Source: Alkalicaulis satelles (lineage in GTDB: Bacteria > Pseudomonadota > Alphaproteobacteria > Caulobacterales > Maricaulaceae). From it: a stretch of 64,000 bases of DNA. The notes beneath the pieces are model-generated. The model was not told the origin of the DNA. It saw only the letters and a list, made by a program, of their open reading frames with translations, and did not search any database. Both the position numbers and the translations under genes were made by a program. The stretch covers positions 1 to 64,000 of the forward strand of contig NZ_VWOJ01000005.1 of the NCBI RefSeq assembly GCF_008630495.1, written 5' to 3'. Positions 8,315-18,510 of the stretch are shown in pieces (within the stretch, counting starts at the first letter, position 1; every line of letters starts with the position of its first letter).

Positions 8315-9133
8315 TTATATGCAGTAAATCAGCCGCGCAGTCAGATAGCCCAGCACCTCGCGCGCGGCTTCAAATGTCGGCTGGCCGTCGGCGGCGATGA
8401 GGTCCCGGGTTAGGACCGCATGGGGGAAGGGATTGCCCCCGGGGTTCTTGGCCTCGTCGGGCAGGACGCGGGTGAGGGCGCGCTCCGGGCCGATGAGATC
8501 GGTGAGGGCGGCGAAACGCTCGGCCTTGCACGAGGGGTCGCCGTCAAAGCGCAGCGCCATGACCGGCAGGTCCGCGCGCGCTTTCAGCCCCTCGGCCTCG
8601 TCGCGCGACAGATGCAGCCCGCCCGGATTGTTGAACGGCACGGCGGGCTCGGCAGCCACGGCGGCCTGAACGCTGGGCTCCACCGCCACCGACCAGGCGA
8701 AATTGCCCGACAGGCACAGCCCCACCGCGCCCACGCCCGGCCCGCCGCACTCGGCGTGAACCTGACGGGCCAGCGCGCGCAGCCAGTCGGAGACCGGGCT
8801 GCCGCCCTCGCGCGCGAACAGGCGGATCTCTCTGGAGACGCAGGCGCGCGCCATGCCGCCCACGCGGCCATGCAGGGCCAGCACCTCTTCCAGCGCGCTG
8901 CCGGCGGGGTCCAGATAGGCCGGGGCATAGACCCGGAATCCCGCCGCCTCGATCCAGCGCGCCAGGCGCCAGAATTCGCTCACAAAGCCGGGCAGTTCAT
9001 GCATCAGAATGACGCCCGGCCCGTGCCCGCTGGCCAGCACCGGATGGGCCATGCCGGCGGCCTCGAAATCGAACATGTCCTCGAACGGCGTGCGGTTGTC
9101 CGTATGGAGGATGTCGGCGAAGGGCTGGGGCAT
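8315..9133 (-). CDS. Dienelactone hydrolase family protein
   Basis: A 272-residue alpha/beta hydrolase. The DLH triad is apparent: Cys140 in AVGLCLSGNF as nucleophile, Asp197 in LRFDGDPSC and His238 in NPFPHAVL. The oxyanion strand VILMHELPGF fits the DLH group. The family opens the lactone ring of dienelactones, but many bacterial members act on unknown esters and no aromatic-degradation genes are nearby. The start at 9133 is chosen because AAGGA lies 8 bases before it on the minus strand; an earlier ATG at 9169 would run into the intergenic hairpin. It converges with the AT-rich membrane protein gene, the two stops being about 10 bp apart. Confidence 0.85.
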   Translation of the reverse strand: MPQPFADILHTDNRTPFEDMFDFEAAGMAHPVLASGHGPGVILMHELPGFVSEFWRLARWIEAAGFRVYAPAYLDPAGSALEEVLALHGRVGGMARACVSREIRLFAREGGSPVSDWLRALARQVHAECGGPGVGAVGLCLSGNFAWSVAVEPSVQAAVAAEPAVPFNNPGGLHLSRDEAEGLKARADLPVMALRFDGDPSCKAERFAALTDLIGPERALTRVLPDEAKNPGGNPFPHAVLTRDLIAADGQPTFEAAREVLGYLTARLIYCI

Positions 9134-9150
9134 GGGGGCGTCCTTGGAAG

Positions 9151-9182
9151 GGCCGGGCGGCGGGATCATTCCCCGCCCGGCC
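9151..9182 (-). terminator. GC-rich hairpin between clpB and the DLH gene
   Basis: Inverted repeat GGCCGGGCGGCGGGA / TCCCCGCCCGGCC with a short loop, lying between the clpB stop and the downstream start. It lacks a T tract, so it may attenuate rather than fully terminate. Confidence 0.5.
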
Positions 9183-9197
9183 CTCCAGGTAAAGCGC

Positions 9198-11813
<2,616 letters not shown>

Positions 11814-11895
11814 GACAGGTCCGTCTCCTGAATGTCAGCGAGACAGGCGGGCCGGGACCTTGCTCGAGGCGCCCCGTCCGCCCGGTTCAAAGCGC

Positions 11896-11924
11896 ATGTA
11901 GGTGTTGCATATCGGGCACACAAG
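11896..11924 (-). promoter_or_regulatory. Candidate RpoH (sigma-32) promoter of clpB
   Basis: On the minus strand CTTG (11924-11921) is followed after 18 bases by CCTACAT (11902-11896), near the alphaproteobacterial heat-shock pattern CTTG-N16-18-CYTATNT. It sits about 85 bp before the clpB start, where such a promoter is expected. One mismatch in the -10 box. Confidence 0.55.
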
Positions 11925-11945
11925 AGCCGGCAGACTGCGGCGAAT

Positions 11946-13688
11946 TTACACTGATTTGTCCGCCAGCGCGCGCTTTGCCGTTTCCGGGTCCAGCGCGGCG
12001 AAGGCCTCGTATTGCGACAGGAACACCTCGCCGGTCAGCGCGTCCAGGAAATGCGAGCGTTTGAGACGGTCCATCACCGGGCCCTTCACCTCGGACAGGT
12101 GGAGCTTCACGTCCGTGCTGTTAAGGCGCGTATTGATGGCTTCGAGGCTTTCGAGCGCGCTCATATCGATGAAATTGACCGCCGGGCACATCAGGATGAC
12201 ATGGCGCGCATCCGGATTGTCCGCGATGAGCTTGTAGATGCGATCTTCGAGATAGCGCGCATTGGCGAAATACAGGCTCTCATCCACCCGTAGCGTCACG
12301 ACGCTGGGCGAGGTGATGACGGCGTGGCGGTCCACATTGCGGAAATGCTCGGTGCCGGGCACCTGGCCCACCACCGCCGCGTGAGGCCGGCTGGTGCGGT
12401 AGAGGAAGAGGGCCAGCGACAGGATCACGCCGACGGTCACGCCGGCTTCGACCCCGAACACCAGCGTCACGGCGATGGTGGCCGCCATGGCTGCGAAATC
12501 GGCCTTGGAATAGCGAAACGCCCGCCCCAACGCGCCGAAATCCACCAGCGACAGCACCGCCACGATGATCGTCGCGGCCAGCACCGCCACCGGCAGGTGA
12601 TAGATAAGCGGGGTCAGGAAGGCGGCGGCCAGCAAGATGCCAACAGCTGTGAAAGCGCCCGCCGCCGGGGTGGCCGCCCCGGCGTCGAAATTAACCACCG
12701 AGCGGGCAAAACCGCCAGTGACCGGAAACCCGCCGCTGAGCGAGGCCGACACGTTCGAGGCGCCCAGCGCCACCAGCTCCTGATCGGGATCGATGCGCTC
12801 GCGCTTCTTGGCCGCCAGCGTCTGGGCCACCGAGACCGATTCCACAAACCCGATCACCGAGATCAGCATGGCCGAGGCCAGCAGTAGCTGGACCAGCTCC
12901 AGCTCAAAGCTGGGCAGGGTGAAAGGCGGGAGGCCCTGGGGCACAGTGCCCACCACGGCCACGCCCTTCGCGCCCAGATCGAAGACCACCACCGCGCCGA
13001 TGGAGGCGGCCACGGCGAAGACCGGCCCGGCCTTTGTGATGATGTCGGCGGCCCGTGCGGGCAGGCGCAGCCTGATCAGCAGGGGCTTTAGCCCGGTGCG
13101 CACGAACAGCAAAAAGCCCAGCGCCGCCGCGCCCACCGCCAACGTGTAGACATTCGTATCCATCACCGCGCCCGACAGGCTCACGGCGATGTCGAGAAGC
13201 GTGTGGCCGCCGCCCGGCACGCCGAGCAGATAGCGCAGCTGGCTGGCTGCGATGATCACACCCGAGGCCGTGATGAAGCCGGAAATCACCGGGTGGGACA
13301 GGAAATTGGCCAGGAAGCCCAGCTGGAACACGCCCATCAGCAAGAGGATCACGCCTGACAGGAAGGCCAGCGTCAGCGCCGCCGTGGCGTATCCTATCGT
13401 GCCGGTTTCAGCGATCTGTCCCACCGCCGCCGCCGTCATCAGCGAGACCACCGCCACCGGCCCGACCGCCAGCGCCCGGCTGGTGCCGAAAATGGCATAG
13501 GCGACAAGCGGCGCGATGGAGGCGTAGAGCCCGGCCTCGGGCGGCAGGCCCGCCAGCATGGCGTAGGCCAGCGATTGCGGGATCAGCATGATGGTGACGA
13601 TCACCGCCGCCATCAGATCGCTGGAGAAGGCCGCGCCATTATAGCGCCGGCCCCAGTCCAGGATCGGCAGATAGCGCGACAGGCGCAC
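11946..13688 (-). CDS. SulP-family inorganic anion transporter with STAS domain
   Basis: A 580-residue inner-membrane transporter. It begins with the SulP entry region (PILDWGRRYN, then LMAAVIVTIMLIPQSLAYAMLAG), continues with about a dozen hydrophobic segments to residue 420, and ends with a cytoplasmic STAS domain (about 440-560: VVTLRVDESLYFANARYLED, LMCPAVNFIDMSALESLE). Family members carry sulfate, bicarbonate or other anions; the substrate cannot be read here. It starts 5 bp after the DUF442 gene, so the two are one transcript. Confidence 0.93.
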   Translation of the reverse strand: MRLSRYLPILDWGRRYNGAAFSSDLMAAVIVTIMLIPQSLAYAMLAGLPPEAGLYASIAPLVAYAIFGTSRALAVGPVAVVSLMTAAAVGQIAETGTIGYATAALTLAFLSGVILLLMGVFQLGFLANFLSHPVISGFITASGVIIAASQLRYLLGVPGGGHTLLDIAVSLSGAVMDTNVYTLAVGAAALGFLLFVRTGLKPLLIRLRLPARAADIITKAGPVFAVAASIGAVVVFDLGAKGVAVVGTVPQGLPPFTLPSFELELVQLLLASAMLISVIGFVESVSVAQTLAAKKRERIDPDQELVALGASNVSASLSGGFPVTGGFARSVVNFDAGAATPAAGAFTAVGILLAAAFLTPLIYHLPVAVLAATIIVAVLSLVDFGALGRAFRYSKADFAAMAATIAVTLVFGVEAGVTVGVILSLALFLYRTSRPHAAVVGQVPGTEHFRNVDRHAVITSPSVVTLRVDESLYFANARYLEDRIYKLIADNPDARHVILMCPAVNFIDMSALESLEAINTRLNSTDVKLHLSEVKGPVMDRLKRSHFLDALTGEVFLSQYEAFAALDPETAKRALADKSV

Positions 13689-13693
13689 GGGGC

Positions 13694-14101
13694 TCAGTCC
13701 CCCAGACGCGGGCGCAGGCCCGAGAGGTCATAGCCCGCATTGGCCGCGCGCGCGATGATGTCGTCCCCGCTCATCTCGCCAGCCTGGCCCAGCGCCCACA
13801 GCACGGTGCAGCGCGTGCCGGTGCGGCAATAGGCCAGCGTCTTACCCTGCGCCGCCGCCGCCTTGAAGCCGTCCACGGCGTCTTTGGTGAACTGCCCGCC
13901 CGAGACCGGGATATGCACATAGGTCAGCCCCGCCGCCTCGGCCAGCGCCTGCAGGTTCGCCGCCTCCGGCTGTCCGGGATCCTCGCCGTCAGGCCGGTTA
14001 TTGATGATCACGTCAAAGCCCGCCTCGGCGGCGGCCTTGATGTCCTCGGCGCTGATCTGGGGGCTGACCGAGAGCTGGTCAGTGAGCGGTCTGGGGGTCA
14101 T
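13694..14101 (-). CDS. TIGR01244 / DUF442 sulfurtransferase-phosphatase-like protein
   Basis: A 135-residue protein of the DUF442 family, with a protein-tyrosine-phosphatase-like fold and an AYCRTGTRC loop near residues 94-102 carrying the reactive Cys. Other visible family marks are VIINNRPDGEDPGQP and YVHIPVSGGQFT. In bigR/blh-type operons this domain is linked to hydrogen sulfide oxidation next to rhodanese, SulP/TauE or persulfide dioxygenase genes. Here it is coupled (5 bp) to a SulP transporter, supporting a role in sulfur-compound handling with export or import of the oxidised anion. No BigR regulator or dioxygenase is in the window. GGAGACC provides the ribosome site. Confidence 0.85.
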   Translation of the reverse strand: MTPRPLTDQLSVSPQISAEDIKAAAEAGFDVIINNRPDGEDPGQPEAANLQALAEAAGLTYVHIPVSGGQFTKDAVDGFKAAAAQGKTLAYCRTGTRCTVLWALGQAGEMSGDDIIARAANAGYDLSGLRPRLGD

Positions 14102-14229
14102 GGCGGTTGGTCTCCATGGATGTGGAGCGGAAACTATGTCGTCCCACTCATACGCCGCCGGGCAAGTGGCGTCGACCAGCCCGGCTCACAAGGGCGTCAC
14201 AGCGCCGCAGGGGGCTATCCTATGGGGTG

Positions 14230-14257
14230 TTGACATACCTCCATACCTCTATACTAT
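14230..14257 (+). promoter_or_regulatory. Sigma-70-type promoter for the SeqA/RAMA-like gene
   Basis: A consensus -35 TTGACA (14230-14235) is followed by TACTAT (14252-14257, 16-bp spacing) or the better-scoring TATACT at 14-bp spacing. It lies 25-50 bp before the ATG at 14283, so the leader would be very short. Confidence 0.6.
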
Positions 14258-14278
14258 CTGACTGTCAGATATGGAGGT
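14237..14278 (+). promoter_or_regulatory. Nested inverted repeats over the promoter and ribosome site (candidate autoregulatory operator)
   Basis: ACCTCCATA (14237-14245) is mirrored exactly by TATGGAGGT (14270-14278), and a second pair ATCTGA / TCAGAT (14256-14261, 14265-14270) lies inside. The outer right arm contains the GGAGGT ribosome site, so the element could act as a protein operator or as an RNA hairpin hiding the start. Confidence 0.5.
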
Positions 14279-14282
14279 CTCT

Positions 14283-15041
14283 ATGCGTTCGATTGAGGTT
14301 TCTACCGATGTTTTTGCGAAGATTTGGGCGCTCAGGGCGCCCTGTGAGGACTCGGAGGATCAAATTCTGCGAAGGGTTTTGAGCTTCACAGACCCAGGTG
14401 CTCCAAAGACAATTAGCGGGCAGCTGTCAAAGGGAGGAGCCGTAGGATTCTATGACTCTAGGCACGATGTCCGCTTTCCTGAGGGTTTCGAGGTGTCGCG
14501 AACATACCTCGGAGTCAATTATAGCGCCCAAGCGCAAAATGGTGTGTGGCGGCTGCAAGGAGACAGTCGCGCATATCGGAGTCTGAACAGCTTAAGCCGT
14601 GCGATAGGAGCTAAGACGGAGAATGCCTGGATCAACTGGTTCTACCTTGACGAAGCTGGAGTGCGCCGCCCGGTTTCTGACTTGCGGAAACCCGAAACTG
14701 TGGCAGCGCGACACGCACCGCAGACTATGAATGCTGGCGAGGACACCAAGCCAGTCATTGATGAGTCAGAGAAAACTGACGGGGAAGAGCGGGTAACTTG
14801 GCGTGACGATGTGCAGTCAGCACTTTCGCGCCTTGGCGGGCGCGCATCGCTGGCTCATATCTATCAGGAAGTCGAGAAGGCCCGTGGCGCGGCTCGCCGT
14901 TCCTTGCCGCGCACACTGGAAGCGACAGTGCGCAAAACTCTAGAGGAGCATTCGTCTGACTCACACAATTATCGTGGCGGGCCCGATTTGTTCTTTATGC
15001 CAGAGGGAAAAGGTGCAGGTATCTGGGCTTTGCGGGAATGA
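14283..15041 (+). CDS. Orphan protein: SeqA-like RHH + RAMA-like domain + restriction-associated winged helix
   Basis: A 252-residue protein. Residues 1-35 (MRSIEVSTDVFAKI ... EDQILRRVL) resemble the ribbon-helix-helix oligomerisation arm of SeqA. Residues 68-122 (FEVSRTYLGVNYSAQ, SLNSLSRAIG, NAWINWFYL) resemble RAMA/DUF4357-type modules found beside restriction-modification enzymes and thought to read modified DNA. Residues 170-252 (ALSRLGGRASLAHIYQEVEK, LEATVRKTLEEHSSDS, GPDLFFMPEGKGAGIWALR) match the winged-helix tail seen in many restriction endonucleases and HNH proteins. No nuclease or methylase motif is visible. GGAGGT five bases before ATG 14283 decides the start over ATG 14271. AT-richer than its neighbours. 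Domain calls are from pattern memory, not a search. Confidence 0.6.
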   Translation: MRSIEVSTDVFAKIWALRAPCEDSEDQILRRVLSFTDPGAPKTISGQLSKGGAVGFYDSRHDVRFPEGFEVSRTYLGVNYSAQAQNGVWRLQGDSRAYRSLNSLSRAIGAKTENAWINWFYLDEAGVRRPVSDLRKPETVAARHAPQTMNAGEDTKPVIDESEKTDGEERVTWRDDVQSALSRLGGRASLAHIYQEVEKARGAARRSLPRTLEATVRKTLEEHSSDSHNYRGGPDLFFMPEGKGAGIWALRE

Positions 15042-15052
15042 GCACCTGATCC

Positions 15053-15997
15053 TCAAACCCCCAACCCCTCAAACTCCGGCAGGTCCAGCGCCAGGGCGAG
15101 GTTCTGCATCGCCTGGACGGCGGCGCCTTTGAGAAGATTGTCCAGCGCGCACACGATCACGGCCCGGCGTCCGTCAGCGGTCAGAGACAGCCCGCCCAGC
15201 ACCGCGCCGGGGATGTTCGCCCCGTCTGTGATCTCCGGTATGGCGTCTGTGAGGCGGATCAGCGGCTCGCCCTCATAGGCCTTCGCGTACGCCGCGCGCA
15301 GATCCGCTTCGCTCACGGGCGTTTTGAATTCCAGCTGGGCGGTCATCACAATGCCGCGGAAGAAGGCCGCCACATGGGGGCTGAAGCGCACTTCGTGGCC
15401 GAGATGCCGGCTCATCTCGCGCTCATGGATATGGCCTGTGAGCGTGTAGGGCATGAGATTGTCTTTGAGCGCGGCAAGATCATTCTTGCGGCTGGGCGTG
15501 GTGCCCGCGCCGGAATAGCCCGACACGCCGAACAGATGGGCCGGGCCGGACAGCCATGGGCGCACCGGCGCCGTGCACAGCTGCCCCGCCGTGGCGTAGC
15601 AGCCCGGATTGGAGATGCGCCGCGCGCGCTTCAGCCGCTGGCGTCCATAAATCTCCGGCAGGCCATAGGCCCAGCTGTCGTCAAAGCGGTAATCGGCGGA
15701 AAGATCGACCAGCACGATGTCCGGCGCGGCGGCCTCAAACGCGGCGACATAGGCTCCCGCCTCGCCATTGGGCATGGCCAGGATCACGGCGTCCGCCCCG
15801 CGCGCGGCGCAGGCTTGCGCGTCCAGCGCTTCAAACTCCAGCCCGTCCGGCGCTTCGGGCGCCAGATCGCGCACCGGCTTGCCGGCCATGGCGCGCGAGA
15901 CGGCGAAGGTCAGGCGCATGTCGGGCCTGCGCGCGATCAGGGCGATCAGCTCACGGCCCGTATGGCCGCGCGCGCCAACGAGGCCGACGGTCTTCAT
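15053..15997 (-). CDS. argC: N-acetyl-gamma-glutamyl-phosphate reductase
   Basis: A 314-residue NADPH-dependent reductase making N-acetylglutamate semialdehyde, the third step of arginine synthesis. The N-terminal GLVGARGHTGREL is the dinucleotide loop, Cys133 in ISNPGCYATA is the thioester nucleophile, and HIHEREM plus SPHVAAFFRGI belong to the catalytic C-terminal domain. The start overlaps the stop of the upstream NAGS/K gene by 4 bp, so the two are coupled. The family also covers LysY-type enzymes, but the context settles the call. Confidence 0.93.
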   Translation of the reverse strand: MKTVGLVGARGHTGRELIALIARRPDMRLTFAVSRAMAGKPVRDLAPEAPDGLEFEALDAQACAARGADAVILAMPNGEAGAYVAAFEAAAPDIVLVDLSADYRFDDSWAYGLPEIYGRQRLKRARRISNPGCYATAGQLCTAPVRPWLSGPAHLFGVSGYSGAGTTPSRKNDLAALKDNLMPYTLTGHIHEREMSRHLGHEVRFSPHVAAFFRGIVMTAQLEFKTPVSEADLRAAYAKAYEGEPLIRLTDAIPEITDGANIPGAVLGGLSLTADGRRAVIVCALDNLLKGAAVQAMQNLALALDLPEFEGLGV

Positions 15998-17337
15998 GCC
16001 TCCTCCAGCGTGGGCGGCAGGGCGGCGATGCGCGCCACCATCTGCGGGATGCGGGTCAGATCATCCTCGCCGCGCCAGAACACGGTCCAGCGCCCCTGCT
16101 TCACCGCGCCATGACAGGTGGAAAAGTAGAAATCATTGACCGGATTATCGCTGCGCGAACGCCAGTAGAGGCGCGGCGCGTGGGCGATCAGCCGCTTCCA
16201 CACCGCCCCGCCCAGGCCCTCGCCGCGCGCCTCGTCCAGCACCGCGAACTTGTCCAGATACACTGCATCGCCCAGGCGCGCCGTGATGGCTGCGGCGCGG
16301 TATTGCTCGGTGACGAAGGCGCGGTCGAAATCGAGCCGATTGAAATAGTCCGCTACCGGCTTGCGTCCGAATGAGCGCTCGATCAGCTCGGCCATGCGCG
16401 GCTGGTCCATCTGGTCAGTAGAAGCCAGCTCCAACATGCGTTCGCCCCGGCGCACCAGCGTGCCGGCGCCGGCATGGGTGAACAGCTCCTTGGCGAGCTC
16501 CGAAGGCCGGGTGATGGACACCGAGCTCGACAGCGGCAGATCGTCCAGCAGGCGCTTGATCTCCTGCAGTTTCAGGCGCATGCCCCCGGTCACCCAGTCC
16601 GCCGCCATGAGGTCATCGTGGTCTGTGGCCAGGTTGATCGCCGAGATCGGCGCGCCTTGCGCGTCGAGCAGGGCTCCGGTCCCGGTCAGGAACACGATCT
16701 TGTAGGGCTGCAGCGCATGGACCAGCGCGCGCACCGCGCTGTCGGCGTTCACATTGACCAGCCGCCCGTCAGCCGTATCGCCCAGACAGCCCAGGATCGG
16801 CGCCTGGCCTGCGCGCGCGGCGGCGGCCACGAGATCCAGGCGCACGCCGGACGGCTCGCCCACCCGGCCGAGCTTCACCTCGTCGATCAGTTCAGCCTCG
16901 AACACGCCCGACGGAATGGCGGCGGCGCGCCCGCCGCAATCGCGCACGGCCTGGACGAGTTTGAGATTCACCGCCGTCAGCGTGTCGCGCACAGCGCCCA
17001 TGGCGTCCGGCGGGGTGATGCGCAGGCCGTCGACGCGCTGTTCGGGAAACCCGGCCGCTTCCAGCGCGGTGTTGAGCTGCGGCCCGCCGCCATGAACGAC
17101 GATGGGCGCCAGCCCCACCGATTGCAGGAAGGCCAGCGCGCCCGCCAGCGCCTCGAGATCCTCCTCGATGATCGCCCCGCCCACCTTGATCACGGCGAAG
17201 CGCTCCTGGTCGAGGGCGGAGAAGCGGGTGAGGTATTCGCGGATCTCCTTGCCGTCGCGCATATTGGACAGAAGCTGCACGATGGCGGCGCGCACCGGCG
17301 CGGGCTGGGCGGCGGGAGAGGCGGATTCGCGGGTCAT
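15994..17337 (-). CDS. argB: Bifunctional N-acetylglutamate synthase-kinase (NAGS/K)
   Basis: A 447-residue fusion. The amino-acid kinase domain (residues 1 to about 285) has FAVIKVGGAIIEED, VVHGGGPQLN, VNVNADSAV and WVTGGMRLKLQEI, the phosphate-binding and acetylglutamate-binding segments of ArgB. A C-terminal GNAT domain of the DUF619/NAT type (about 290-447; VYLDKFAVLDEARGEGLGG, SDNPVNDFYFSTC) supplies acetyl transfer from acetyl-CoA to glutamate. This arrangement matches the vertebrate-like enzymes characterised from Xanthomonas and Maricaulis. It therefore covers the first two steps of arginine synthesis and is normally the arginine-feedback point. It is 59 bp downstream of the transcarbamylase and overlaps argC by 4 bp. 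Confidence 0.92.
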   Translation of the reverse strand: MTRESASPAAQPAPVRAAIVQLLSNMRDGKEIREYLTRFSALDQERFAVIKVGGAIIEEDLEALAGALAFLQSVGLAPIVVHGGGPQLNTALEAAGFPEQRVDGLRITPPDAMGAVRDTLTAVNLKLVQAVRDCGGRAAAIPSGVFEAELIDEVKLGRVGEPSGVRLDLVAAAARAGQAPILGCLGDTADGRLVNVNADSAVRALVHALQPYKIVFLTGTGALLDAQGAPISAINLATDHDDLMAADWVTGGMRLKLQEIKRLLDDLPLSSSVSITRPSELAKELFTHAGAGTLVRRGERMLELASTDQMDQPRMAELIERSFGRKPVADYFNRLDFDRAFVTEQYRAAAITARLGDAVYLDKFAVLDEARGEGLGGAVWKRLIAHAPRLYWRSRSDNPVNDFYFSTCHGAVKQGRWTVFWRGEDDLTRIPQMVARIAALPPTLEEA

Positions 17338-17396
17338 GGGCGGATCATCCGGTCAGAGGCGTATCGAAGGAAGAGGGCGGCAGGTAAAAGCGGCCC

Positions 17397-18398
17397 TCAT
17401 CGCTCCTGGATCATGCGCTCCATCAGCGCCTTCTGCACGTGCAGGCGGTTTTCCGCCTCCTCGATCCCGAGGAAGGCCGGGCTGTCGACCACGGCGTCGG
17501 CGATCTTCACATTGCGCCGCATGGGCAGGCAGTGGCTGACCACGCCCCCATCGGTGAGCGCCATCTTGGCCTCGTCGATCATGAAGCCCGCGCCCTTGGC
17601 GCGCACCGGCGCCTCGTCGGCCCAGCGGCCATAGAAGGGCAGGGCGCCCCAGCTCTTGGCGTAGACCGCATGGGCGCCGGCATAGGCGGCTTGCGGATCG
17701 GTGGTGACGGTGAGCGAGGTTCCGGCCTCGGCGCAGAAGCGCTGCGCCGCGCCCATATAGCGCTCGTCCAGCCGGTAGGCCTCGTCGGGGATGAGCAGGC
17801 GCACATTCATGCCGAACTTGGACGCGATCAAAAGCGCCGAATTGGCCACCGCCGTGTTGAGCGGCTTGGGATGCGGCACCCAGGTCAGCAGAAACTCCTT
17901 GCCGCGCACATCGCCCAGACGCTGCTGCAGCGCCATCATCAGGGCCAGTTCCTGACAGGGATGGACGATGGTCTCCATATTGATCACCGGCACAGTGGCG
18001 TGCCTGGCGTAGGCGGTGATCAGCGGGTCCTCGCGCTCGGACGCCCAGTCCTGGAATTTCGGGAAGCAGCGGATCGCGATCAGGTCCACATAGCGCGACA
18101 GGACGCGCGCGGCTTCGCGCGCATGCTCCTCGGGCTCGCCATCCATTACCGTTCCGTCACCGATCTCCACCGGCCAGGTCTGGCCGCGCGCGTCCAGCAC
18201 GATGGCGTGCCCGCCCAGCTGGCGCGCGCCCAGATCAAACGAGGTGCGCGTGCGCAGGGACGGGTTGAAGAACATCAGCGCAATGGACTTGCCCTTGAGA
18301 GCCTCGCCATGGGGGCTGTCTTTGAGCACGCGCGCGCGGTCGATCAGGGCCTGCAGCTCGGTGCGGGACCAGTCCTCGGTGGTCAGGAAATGACGCAT
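17397..18398 (-). CDS. argF': N-acetylornithine carbamoyltransferase (AOTCase)
   Basis: A 333-residue transcarbamylase acting on N-acetylornithine instead of ornithine. NPSLRTRTSF (residues 45-54) binds carbamoyl phosphate, NMETIVHPCQ follows at 140-149 and HCLPMRRNVK at 289-298 closes the site; Lys298 matches the carboxylated lysine of the Xanthomonas enzyme. In MDGEPEEH the discriminating position is Glu90, as in acetylornithine enzymes, whereas succinylornithine enzymes of Bacteroides carry Pro. ATG 18398 has GGAG 9 bases upstream and gives the family length; an upstream ATG at 18512 would overlap the divergent deacetylase gene. It is the first gene of the argF'-NAGS/K-argC run. Confidence 0.93.
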   Translation of the reverse strand: MRHFLTTEDWSRTELQALIDRARVLKDSPHGEALKGKSIALMFFNPSLRTRTSFDLGARQLGGHAIVLDARGQTWPVEIGDGTVMDGEPEEHAREAARVLSRYVDLIAIRCFPKFQDWASEREDPLITAYARHATVPVINMETIVHPCQELALMMALQQRLGDVRGKEFLLTWVPHPKPLNTAVANSALLIASKFGMNVRLLIPDEAYRLDERYMGAAQRFCAEAGTSLTVTTDPQAAYAGAHAVYAKSWGALPFYGRWADEAPVRAKGAGFMIDEAKMALTDGGVVSHCLPMRRNVKIADAVVDSPAFLGIEEAENRLHVQKALMERMIQER

Positions 18399-18510
18399 GG
18401 CGTTCAGCTCCGGCGCGCGCGGCGATAATCGAAGCCCAGCGGTGTAATCGCCTTGCAGGGCCTTGGCAAATGGCGTTGCAGGCGCGCGCCGGGGCGCTAA
18501 GTCTGTCCTC

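Noticed and set aside
14102-15052. Complete restriction-modification system around the RAMA-like gene
   Set aside because: No methyltransferase (DPPY/NPPF type) or nuclease motif is encoded nearby; the neighbours are DUF442/SulP and argC.
18463-18510. Upstream ATG for the deacetylase gene
   Set aside because: It would add 16 Ala/Arg-rich residues inside the divergent promoter region and lies before the conserved start of the family.
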